A program made the position numbers and the translations under genes. Positions 56,505 to 64,000 of a stretch of 64,000 bases of DNA are shown here, piece by piece. The stretch lies in contig QCKZ01000001.1 in the NCBI GenBank assembly GCA_003214975.1, forward strand, positions 1 to 64,000, given 5' to 3'. Each line of letters starts with the position of its first letter. The stretch's first letter is position 1. The stretch is from Prochlorococcus sp. AG-412-C21 (lineage in GTDB: Bacteria; Cyanobacteriota; Cyanobacteriia; PCC-6307; Cyanobiaceae). The notes under the pieces are model-generated. The model worked only from the letters and a program-made list of their open reading frames with translations. It was not told the DNA's origin and searched no databases.

Positions 56505-58802
56505 ATGGAGAGCATTCAATTAAGTATCACAGGAATGAAATGTGGAGGCTGTGTTAATACTGTTGAAAAAATATTGAAAAATTATGATGGAATTGAAAAT
56601 GTTTCTGTTAACTTACTCACTGAAAGTGCATATTTTACAATTAACCAGAAACATATAGAAGTAGAAACAATTCTTGAAAACTTAAAAGAAAGTGGTTTCC
56701 CATCAAAGATTTACATAAATGATTTCTCAAAAAAAATCAATAAAGCAGAATTAGAAAAAAAAAAGAAATGGAATAATCAATGGCAAAAACTAACTTTTGC
56801 ACTATTACTTTTACTATTTTCAGGTTTAGGTCATCTTGCAGAAGGAAGATATATAAACTTTCCAATATTAGGTAATATATTTTTTCACGCCTCATTAGCA
56901 ACATTAGCTTTACTATTGCCTGGAAGAGGAATAATTATTAATGGATTTAAATCATTTATAAAGAACCGTCCAGATATGGATTCTTTAGTGGCTATAGGAG
57001 TAACTAGCGCATACATAACAAGTCTTCTGTCCTTAATATTCCCTGCCACTGGTTTTCCTTGTTTTTTTAATGAACCAGTTATGCTACTTGGATTTATTCT
57101 TATTGGGCGTTTCTTAGAAGAAAGAGCTAGATATCAAACTGGTTCATCCATTGGAGAGTTATTAGATCTTCAACCTGAAATGGCAAATATTTACACAGAA
57201 GATAATCAAATAAAGTCAATAAGAGTAAACACCTTAAAACCTGATCAAGAGATTCAAGTTTTAGCAGGAGACAGAGTACCTGCTGACTGCATTGTTACTC
57301 AAGGCAATTCATATGTTGATGTCTCACATATTACTGGAGAATCCAAACCTATAGAAGTAAAAGAAGGCGAGAATTTATCCAGTGGATCTTTAAATCTAAA
57401 TTCAACTCTTAGACTAAAAGTGCAGAAAGTAGGAGGCGATTCTTCTCTGGCAAAACTAGTAAATCTTATCGAGTCTGTAAACGCTAATAAACCTCCCATT
57501 CAAAGAATTGCTGATAAAATTGCAGGCAAATTTACTTACTTTGTACTCATATTTGCGACTTTAAGTTTCTTTTTCTGGTGGAAGGGGGCAAAACAAATTT
57601 GGCCTGATTTATTAAGTCATAATCATCATCAATTTATCACAAACTCAAGCCACACACTTCATAGTTCGCTTGGTAGTAATGCTGAAAATTTCCTAAGTTT
57701 AGCAATTCAATTGTCAATTGCTGTTTTAGTAATAGCTTGTCCTTGTGCACTAGGTTTAGCTACTCCAACAGTAATCACTGTCGCATCAGGTAAAGCTGCA
57801 AAAAAAGGTATTTTATTTAAAGGAGGTGACAAAATAGAGATGGCTTCAAAAATTAATCATATTATTTTTGATAAGACTGGTACCTTAACAAAAGGAAAGC
57901 CTTTCATTGTTGATTATAAAAATAATAATGATCATTCATTCTTATTAAGAGTAGCTGCCAGTTTAGAAAATGAAAGCAGACATCCAATTGCAAATGCATT
58001 AATTCAAGAGGCCCAAAAACAAAACTTAATTTTATTTCCAATTAAAAAAATTTTCACCGAGTCAGGTAGAGGTATTTCTGGAGAACTTGATTCAATTGAT
58101 GGAATTATCAATATTGGAAATGTTGAATGGCTACAGAGCAAAGGAATAATTATTGATAGTAATGCTAAGAAAGTCATTGAAAATGAAGAGACACAAACGA
58201 ATACAATTATTGGAGTGAGTATCAAAGACAAGTTATTTGGCTTTATTTTGTTAGGAGATTTACTCAGGGAAGATTCAATTAAAACAGTTCAAAATTTAAG
58301 AGAAAACAAATTTAAAATTAATATTTTAAGTGGAGATAGAAAACAGACAGTTTTAGCGTTAGCAAAAAAAATTGGTTGTAAAGAAACGGAAGTAAAATGG
58401 GATCTTCTTCCTCAAATGAAACTTAAGATTATAGAAAATTTAAAAATCAATAATAAAGTGGCTATGATTGGTGATGGAATTAATGATGTCCCAGCCTTAG
58501 CATCCTCGGACTTAGGAATTGCAGTGGGATCAGGGACTCAAATAGCCAAGGCAAATGCAGATGTAGTATTAATGGGAGATCAACTCAATGGATTACCCTA
58601 CGCATTGAATCTTGCAAAAAAAACTATAAGAAAAATAAAGCAGAATCTAATATGGGCTTTCGGTTACAACTTACTAGCTATACCTATAGCCGCCGGAATT
58701 TTATTCCCCAAATACGGTATTCTTCTTACTCCCTCAATAGCAGCCTTATTAATGGCTACTAGCTCTATTACAGTTGTAATTAATGCTTTATCTTTGGATT
58801 AA
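56505..58802 (+). CDS. heavy-metal/copper-translocating P1B-type ATPase
   Basis: 765 aa; N-terminal GMKCGGCVNTVE metal site, ACPCALGLATP, FDKTGTLTKGKP, MIGDGINDVPAL. Confidence 0.94.
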   Translation: MESIQLSITGMKCGGCVNTVEKILKNYDGIENVSVNLLTESAYFTINQKHIEVETILENLKESGFPSKIYINDFSKKINKAELEKKKKWNNQWQKLTFALLLLLFSGLGHLAEGRYINFPILGNIFFHASLATLALLLPGRGIIINGFKSFIKNRPDMDSLVAIGVTSAYITSLLSLIFPATGFPCFFNEPVMLLGFILIGRFLEERARYQTGSSIGELLDLQPEMANIYTEDNQIKSIRVNTLKPDQEIQVLAGDRVPADCIVTQGNSYVDVSHITGESKPIEVKEGENLSSGSLNLNSTLRLKVQKVGGDSSLAKLVNLIESVNANKPPIQRIADKIAGKFTYFVLIFATLSFFFWWKGAKQIWPDLLSHNHHQFITNSSHTLHSSLGSNAENFLSLAIQLSIAVLVIACPCALGLATPTVITVASGKAAKKGILFKGGDKIEMASKINHIIFDKTGTLTKGKPFIVDYKNNNDHSFLLRVAASLENESRHPIANALIQEAQKQNLILFPIKKIFTESGRGISGELDSIDGIINIGNVEWLQSKGIIIDSNAKKVIENEETQTNTIIGVSIKDKLFGFILLGDLLREDSIKTVQNLRENKFKINILSGDRKQTVLALAKKIGCKETEVKWDLLPQMKLKIIENLKINNKVAMIGDGINDVPALASSDLGIAVGSGTQIAKANADVVLMGDQLNGLPYALNLAKKTIRKIKQNLIWAFGYNLLAIPIAAGILFPKYGILLTPSIAALLMATSSITVVINALSLD

Positions 58803-59441
58803 ATGAAAGGAAAATTTATTGTTATTGAAGGTATTGATGGATGTGGCAAAACTACCCAAATAGATGAACTATCTAAATGGCTTCCAAGTAGTGGTCTAAT
58901 AAATAAAGATTCTAAAATAATCAAGACAAGAGAGCCAGGAGGAAGCCAATTAGGCAAAAAACTCAGAGGACTGATTCTTGATAACAATGAAAATAACAAG
59001 CCTTCATCCCTTGCCGAATTATTGCTTTATTCGGCTGATAGAGCTGAGCATGTTTCAAAAATTATTTCACCTGCTTTAAATAATAATGATTGGGTAATTA
59101 GTGATAGATTTTCCGATTCTACCCTTGCATATCAAGGTTATGGAAGAAACATAAATTTAGAAATAATTAAAAATATTGAATCTATTGTTTGTCAAGGAGA
59201 ATATCCTGACCTAACTTTCTTCTTAGAAATTTCTCCAGAAGCAAGTATCTTGCGAAGAAAAAATCAAATTCCAGATAGAATAGAATCAGAAGGTATTAGA
59301 TTTTTAGAAAAAGTAAATGAAGGCTTCAAAATAATTGCTAAAGAAAAAAACTGGAAAGTAATATCTGCCTCACAAAATATTAAAACTATTGCTAATCAAA
59401 TTAAAGAGACTGTATTAAACAATTTTTCTAATAAAAAATGA
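58803..59441 (+). CDS. tmk: thymidylate kinase
   Basis: 212 aa; [37 protein letters not shown]. Confidence 0.96.
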   Translation: MKGKFIVIEGIDGCGKTTQIDELSKWLPSSGLINKDSKIIKTREPGGSQLGKKLRGLILDNNENNKPSSLAELLLYSADRAEHVSKIISPALNNNDWVISDRFSDSTLAYQGYGRNINLEIIKNIESIVCQGEYPDLTFFLEISPEASILRRKNQIPDRIESEGIRFLEKVNEGFKIIAKEKNWKVISASQNIKTIANQIKETVLNNFSNKK

Positions 59442-60400
59442 TTGAGGTTAAAAAAAATAATTTTTTGTTTAATGAAGAAGTCAATAAATGCCTTGAAAGC
59501 ATAATTAAAAAAAAATCATTTGCTAATGGTTATATATTTTATGGTGCAGAAGGATTAGGTAAAAAACAAACTGCTCTTCAATTTATAAAAGAGATTTTCA
59601 AACAATATTCCCCGAGCGGAAATATTGAAGAGAGAATTACCAATAATAACCACCCTGACTTTCTCATTATTGAACCTAGTTCTCTTTTGGAGGATAAAAG
59701 ATTAAAAAGTTCAGATCTTGAAAAAACAACAAAAAGTAGATCTGAGGTTATTAAAATTGCTCAAATACGTAATATCAAAACTTTTCTTGGTCAAAAATCA
59801 ATAAACTCGGGGGGGAAAATTATTTTGATTATTGATGCACACCTACTAAACGAAGCAGCCTCAAATTGCCTCTTGAAAACCTTAGAAGAACCTAGTAATG
59901 GCATTTTTATTTTATTAACATCAAAATTAAATATTCTCTTAGATACAGTAATTTCAAGATGTCAAATAGTTAGGTTTCGATCGTTTTCTAGAACACAAAT
60001 AAATTCTATTTTAAAAGATCACTTAGATTCATCTAAATTCAATATTAATAGAAAATTTAAAATTGAAGACTTAATAAAATCTGCGAATGGATCGCCAGGT
60101 CAACTATTAAAGAACATTGAAATTTGGCATGAATTATCAGATGAAATTACAAATAAATTAGATTCTCCAATAACAAATAGTCTAGAAATTTTAGAAGTAT
60201 CTAAATTAATATCTGAACAATTAGATATTCATAAACAGATTTGTTTAGTCAATTTGATTCAAATTATTTGGTGGAGAAAGACAAAAAATGTTGATCTAGT
60301 AAAAAAACTTGAAAATTTAAAATTTCACTTAAGAAAAAACATTCAACCAAGGTTGGCATGGGAAATTACTTTTTTAAAAATTTCATTGAGAGATATATGA
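59438..60400 (+). CDS. holB: DNA polymerase III delta' subunit
   Basis: 320 aa; [40 protein letters not shown]. Confidence 0.9.
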   Translation: MIEVKKNNFLFNEEVNKCLESIIKKKSFANGYIFYGAEGLGKKQTALQFIKEIFKQYSPSGNIEERITNNNHPDFLIIEPSSLLEDKRLKSSDLEKTTKSRSEVIKIAQIRNIKTFLGQKSINSGGKIILIIDAHLLNEAASNCLLKTLEEPSNGIFILLTSKLNILLDTVISRCQIVRFRSFSRTQINSILKDHLDSSKFNINRKFKIEDLIKSANGSPGQLLKNIEIWHELSDEITNKLDSPITNSLEILEVSKLISEQLDIHKQICLVNLIQIIWWRKTKNVDLVKKLENLKFHLRKNIQPRLAWEITFLKISLRDI

Positions 60401-60403
60401 AAT

Positions 60404-61186
60404 TTAATCTATTGCAGAATTTATTAAATCAGGATTTCTTGCTTCAATAAACTCTTGTTTGGCAGCTTCAACTTGAGAACCAATAGGTAACTCGAGACAA
60501 TATCCTGCTCCATATACAGTTTTTATATATGTAGGCTTACGAGGATCAGGCTCTAGCTTAGTACGTAAGTGTCTAATATGAACTCTTATTGTCTCAATAT
60601 CATCGTCAGGTTCATATCCCCATACTTCTTTAAGAATCAATGCTGGTGATACAGTTTGACCATGCCTTTGTAAAAGACAATGAAGTAATTCAAATTCCAG
60701 ATGTGTCAATCTAACAGGAGATTCAAACCAAATAACTTCAAATCTTTCTGGCACAAGAGTGAGAGGCCCATAATTTAAAATTTCTTGCTGGTTACTAGAA
60801 TTCAACTGTTTTCTATTGGCTCTCCTTAATAAAGCTTTAATGCGTACATGTAATTCTTCTAAATCAAATGGTTTAGTAATGTAATCATCAGCTCCAGAAT
60901 TAAAACCAGTAACTTTGTCTTTAAGACCACCCAATGCTGTTATCATCAAAATTGGGATATTTGATGTTCTTTCATCTCTTCTAAGTCGCTGACATAGAGT
61001 TAATCCATCAACACTTGGTAACATTAAATCTAAGAGTATTAAATCTGGTGAGTATTGAAGAGCTAATGCTTGACCTTTAATGCCATCTTCGGCTTTTAGG
61101 ACATCAAAACCTGAATGTTCTAGATGCCTAGCCACTAAATCACGCATATCACGGTCATCTTCAATTAATAGGATTGAAATTTTCAT
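60404..61186 (-). CDS. rpaA: OmpR-family response regulator RpaA
   Basis: 260 aa; [77 protein letters not shown]. Confidence 0.9.
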   Translation of the reverse strand: MKISILLIEDDRDMRDLVARHLEHSGFDVLKAEDGIKGQALALQYSPDLILLDLMLPSVDGLTLCQRLRRDERTSNIPILMITALGGLKDKVTGFNSGADDYITKPFDLEELHVRIKALLRRANRKQLNSSNQQEILNYGPLTLVPERFEVIWFESPVRLTHLEFELLHCLLQRHGQTVSPALILKEVWGYEPDDDIETIRVHIRHLRTKLEPDPRKPTYIKTVYGAGYCLELPIGSQVEAAKQEFIEARNPDLINSAID

Positions 61187-61589
61187 ATTTATAGACTATT
61201 AAATTAAAATTAAAATTTTTGTAATATGATTCTCTCAAGAATTTAGAAAGATTGCTGAATTAATGTAAACAATTTTATCAATTAGATTATCAATTAACCC
61301 AATAATAGCAAGGTATTAAAGAGAAATTACAAATTGAAAAAAAGTTTAAATTTTATAATTTCTTTCGTTTTTATTAACTATTTCTTAATAATCAGAAGAA
61401 TATTTGAAATAAATACCGATTCAATTTGAAAGAATATCTAATTCAAAATACCATAGCAATGTACCTGAAAATGGAATTAAATGGTAATTCTCGGTTTTCA
61501 AGTCGGCTCTAAATCATTTTATATTTTTAAATTTTTTCTGAATGTTTAACTTAAGAATTTTGTCTATATTAAAAAAAATCTAAGTATTT

Positions 61590-61949
61590 ATGAAAAAGAA
61601 GTCATTTATCTATTCTGATTTATCAAAAAAACAACTAGAAAATCTTAAAGAATTTTATGTTCAAAAAAAAGTTGAATCGATGAGCCATCAAGAACTTAAA
61701 AAATATGTACTAGAAATTATTTCTCATCAGATAAAAGATACTATTGGTAAAGAAGAAGAAATGGAAGCATGGAGAGAAATGTCAGATTTTTTTGGAGAGC
61801 AATTTGAAATTATTATCTTAGAAATACAAACAAAATATAGTGACGATAAAAACGTTTTTGAAACAGAAATAGATCCTCAGAAACAAAGATTGGAATTACT
61901 TGAAAGGAATAATTTAGATCAAGAAAAAAAGGATATGTGGGTTGACTGA
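61590..61949 (+). CDS. small charged hypothetical protein
   Basis: 119-aa ATG ORF in a low-coding region; MSHQELKKYVLEIISHQIKDTIGKEEEMEAWREMSDFFGEQF. Confidence 0.55.
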   Translation: MKKKSFIYSDLSKKQLENLKEFYVQKKVESMSHQELKKYVLEIISHQIKDTIGKEEEMEAWREMSDFFGEQFEIIILEIQTKYSDDKNVFETEIDPQKQRLELLERNNLDQEKKDMWVD

Positions 61950-62101
61950 AATTTCCTGAAGGAGTAATTAATATCACTCAAAAAAATATTTTTGAATATG
62001 TGAACTTAATAATCAATTAAAGAACTGATTTTATTTGTTTTAATGGAGAATTTGATAATAAATGTTATCAAAACTGTTCTTAAAACTTGTCATTATTTTT
62101 A

Positions 62102-62166
62102 TTAGATATACTTGTAGTTAGATATATTATAAAATATAATTAATGTTCTAAATACTGTTCTAAATA
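62102..62166. repeat. short direct repeats TTAGATATA (x2) and TGTTCTAAATA (x2)
   Basis: TTAGATATA at 62102-62110 and 62118-62126; TGTTCTAAATA at 62144-62154 and 62156-62166. Confidence 0.85.
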
Positions 62167-62407
62167 ATATATTAAATTAACTTTCTTTACTATTTTCTTG
62201 TCATATATTCAAATTTTTACCGAATTTGAAAATTTTAAATACCTTGAGTTAACAACAAAATAAAAAAGGGATTGTTTCTTTGCCCTCTACAAGTCACATA
62301 AAACTGAATATCAACAAAATTGAATAAGTATTTTAAACTCCTGAATTATTTATACTCCAGCTAAATGAAGAAATATAGTCTTAAAAAATAAAAAGCATCT
62401 ATACTCG

Positions 62408-62419
62408 GGTATTAATACC
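62408..62419. promoter_or_regulatory. 12-bp perfect palindrome, possible operator
   Basis: GGTATTAATACC, about 55 bp upstream of the CP12-like ORF. Confidence 0.35.
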
Positions 62420-62473
62420 ATATGAATTACAAGTATAAAAGAGGACAATATAGGTATAGATCTAGGAAGTTTT

Positions 62474-62656
62474 ATGAAACTATTCAATCATTTCAATGTC
62501 CTTCCAAGATACCTAACTGCATTTAATTATGCAGGGTTAAACTTGAACGACACTCCACAAGAATTAGAGCAATGTCCTCAGGAATTCCAAAATTTTTGGG
62601 ATAAGGAATGTAGAGAACATCCGACTAATCAGAATTGTTTAATTTATTGTGACTAA
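62474..62656 (+). CDS. 60-aa protein with CP12-like C-terminal motif
   Basis: C-terminus CREHPTNQNCLIYCD fits the CP12 GAPDH-binding pattern (C-x8-C then xxYxD; cf. CDENPDAAECRLYED). Confidence 0.6.
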   Translation: MKLFNHFNVLPRYLTAFNYAGLNLNDTPQELEQCPQEFQNFWDKECREHPTNQNCLIYCD

Positions 62657-62718
62657 AAAAACTAATTTCTTCCTGAACATTTACCTTATAATCAAGGATC
62701 AATAAAAAATTAGTTCAT

Positions 62719-62745
62719 AAAAAAAAGACTCCCTTAGAAGTCTTT
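62719..62745 (-). terminator. putative intrinsic terminator (minus-strand orientation)
   Basis: Minus strand AAAGACT-TCTAAGGG-AGTCTTTTTTTT: 7-bp stem followed by a U-run. Confidence 0.5.
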
Positions 62746-62751
62746 AGAAAA

Positions 62752-62764
62752 TGAACTCCCCGGG
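62752..62764. repeat. TGAACTCCCCGGG, left copy
   Basis: Exact 13-bp match to 63562-63574; followed by TTGAAGTAAG/TTGACTGCTT/CTGAAGTAAG at 62786-62815. Confidence 0.9.
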
Positions 62765-62795
62765 CGAAAGTCTTAAAGAGGCGATTTGAAGTAAG

Positions 62796-63044
62796 TTGAC
62801 TGCTTCTGAAGTAAGAAAATCGGAAAAATCCAATAAATACCGCATAAATGCCACACATTTTATTCGCATTATGGACTATCAAAAACGAAATCTTTTGAGC
62901 ATTAAAGAGGTCTCAAATCTAATTGGAATTTCTATTTCAACTATCAAGCGTGAAGTAGAAAAAGGTAAATTTCCACCAAAACACAAATTATCCACTCAAA
63001 GAGTAGGTTTTCTTAAATATGAAATAGATCAGTGGATAGAATAG
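62796..63044 (+). CDS. AlpA/excisionase-like MerR-type HTH protein (internal ATG start at 62871 also plausible)
   Basis: LLSIKEVSNLIGISISTIKREVEKGKFPPKHKLSTQRVGFLKYEIDQWIE is a classic AlpA/HTH_17 layout; TTG at 62796, first in-frame ATG at 62871. Confidence 0.75.
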   Translation: MTASEVRKSEKSNKYRINATHFIRIMDYQKRNLLSIKEVSNLIGISISTIKREVEKGKFPPKHKLSTQRVGFLKYEIDQWIE

Positions 63045-63082
63045 GAAAGAGGCAATTGGTTATAGTTCTCTTTGGACTATGA

Positions 63083-63454
63083 CTATTCTATTAATTTCAC
63101 TTTTATATCATCTTTGTATCCTTTTTTATTAATACAAAATCCACTCATGGTACTCTCAGACCAAGTATTTCTTTTTAAAGAACATAATCTATATCCATCA
63201 GTAAAAGACAAAAACAGTTTATTTTTATCCCCCTCCCAAGTATCTCTATTATCGCTATACACTTTTCCTTGATTACCAGAATCATGTATAACATTTAAAT
63301 AGGTAAAAGTTCCATCTTTTTCAAAAAGAATTATTTTTTTATCGCCATCACCATAGACTGCGAACCATCCACTACCTGCTATCTCATCAGCGAAGGTTGT
63401 AACTGGAAATAATGCAAAATAAAATAATGAAATTATCTTTATCAAATTCTTCAT
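63083..63454 (-). CDS. secreted hypothetical protein
   Basis: 123 aa with signal peptide MKNLIKIISLFYFALFPVTTFADE; GSGWFAVYGDGDKKIILFEKDGTFTYLN. Confidence 0.6.
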   Translation of the reverse strand: MKNLIKIISLFYFALFPVTTFADEIAGSGWFAVYGDGDKKIILFEKDGTFTYLNVIHDSGNQGKVYSDNRDTWEGDKNKLFLSFTDGYRLCSLKRNTWSESTMSGFCINKKGYKDDIKVKLIE

Positions 63455-63520
63455 TAATAAATCTTTTTTAAGGGAATTATAATTTGATTATATTTAATTT
63501 TTTAAAAGACCCCCAGTAGC

Positions 63521-63570
63521 ATGACATCGCATGACGTTACTTGAAGTTCGTTGAAGTTAGTTGAACTCCC
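63521..63570. repeat. 10-bp-phased degenerate repeat array
   Basis: ATGACATCGC/ATGACGTTAC/TTGAAGTTCG/TTGAAGTTAG/TTGAACTCCC, five consecutive 10-mers. Confidence 0.85.
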
Positions 63571-63574
63571 CGGG
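63562..63574. repeat. TGAACTCCCCGGG, right copy
   Basis: Exact 13-bp match to 62752-62764, fused to the 3' end of the phased array. Confidence 0.9.
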
Positions 63575-63646
63575 TGAGTTCCGAACAAGTCCAAAATGCA
63601 ATGGGATGAAAGGATTTGAGAGGTATGTCTTTACATATGATGACCC

Positions 63647-63668
63647 TTACCCGAACATTACCCGAACA
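63647..63668. repeat. 11-bp tandem repeat TTACCCGAACA x2
   Basis: TTACCCGAACATTACCCGAACA followed by a T-run. Confidence 0.9.
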
Positions 63669-63739
63669 TTTTTTGATTTAATTATAATTTTTTGAGAAAA
63701 TTAGAAAGAAGGGATGATCCTTACTTTTTAAAAATAGAT

Positions 63740-64000
63740 ATGTTCAAGATTTCTGCAAAATTAATAATTATTTTCAATCTATTACCACTTTCCTGCTTGG
63801 GATCTGATTACGTAATACCAAATTGGCAAAGATCAAATGGAGGAGTAAGAATTCAAAAATTTGATGAAGAACATTGTAATGGAAATAAAATTAAATTTAA
63901 TAATTCAGGATACAGTTATTCTTTGTTTACTATTCACAATTCGGAAGTAATGAATAGGCAAAATAATTGGAGGGCAGGATTAGAAAGACAACTGATTTCA
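63740..64000 (+). CDS. secreted hypothetical protein, truncated by window edge
   Basis: ATG at 63740: MFKISAKLIIIFNLLPLSCLGSDYVIPNWQRSNGGVRIQKFDEEHCNG...; open to the window end. Confidence 0.55.
   Translation, partial: MFKISAKLIIIFNLLPLSCLGSDYVIPNWQRSNGGVRIQKFDEEHCNGNKIKFNNSGYSYSLFTIHNSEVMNRQNNWRAGLERQLIS

Noticed and set aside
61187-61589. Possible tRNA or tmRNA in the spacer behind rpaA
   Set aside because: No GGTTCRANNCC T-arm or cloverleaf pairing found by eye; tRNAscan/ARAGORN would be decisive.
61982-61993. Palindrome AAAAATATTTTT after the 119-aa ORF
   Set aside because: Pure A/T palindrome in very AT-rich DNA; not informative alone.
63072-63272. 66-aa plus-strand ORF
   Set aside because: Mostly antisense to the signal-peptide-bearing minus ORF 63083-63454, which is the more credible gene.

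Overview
AT-rich (~30% GC by eye), gene-dense cyanobacterial chromosome segment. Gene content and order (ndhH, ndhAIGE, ndhD/ndhF, ndhM, menF/menACE, crtP-crtB, rpaA, rpaB, ycf3, ycf34, chlM) and base composition point to a high-light-adapted Prochlorococcus. From 1 to ~61.2 kb it is almost entirely core genome: about 60 housekeeping genes with tiny spacers, no rRNA, no recognisable tRNA and no CRISPR. The last ~2.8 kb, downstream of rpaA (61.2-64.0 kb), differs: low coding density, small orphan ORFs, an AlpA-like HTH protein, a CP12-C-terminus-like 60-aa protein, secreted orphans, and clustered short repeats. The strongest unexplained signals are (i) two related composite sites, each with TGAACTCCCCGGG plus 10-bp-phased TTGAAGT-type repeats, bracketing the AlpA-like ORF; (ii) a perfect 15-bp inverted repeat inside the 5' end of menF; (iii) an N-terminal repeat extension on PlsX; (iv) a CP12-like mini-protein. 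The classic prfB +1 programmed frameshift (CUU UGA C) is directly visible. All assignments come from reading the sequence and recalled family motifs; no database search was run.
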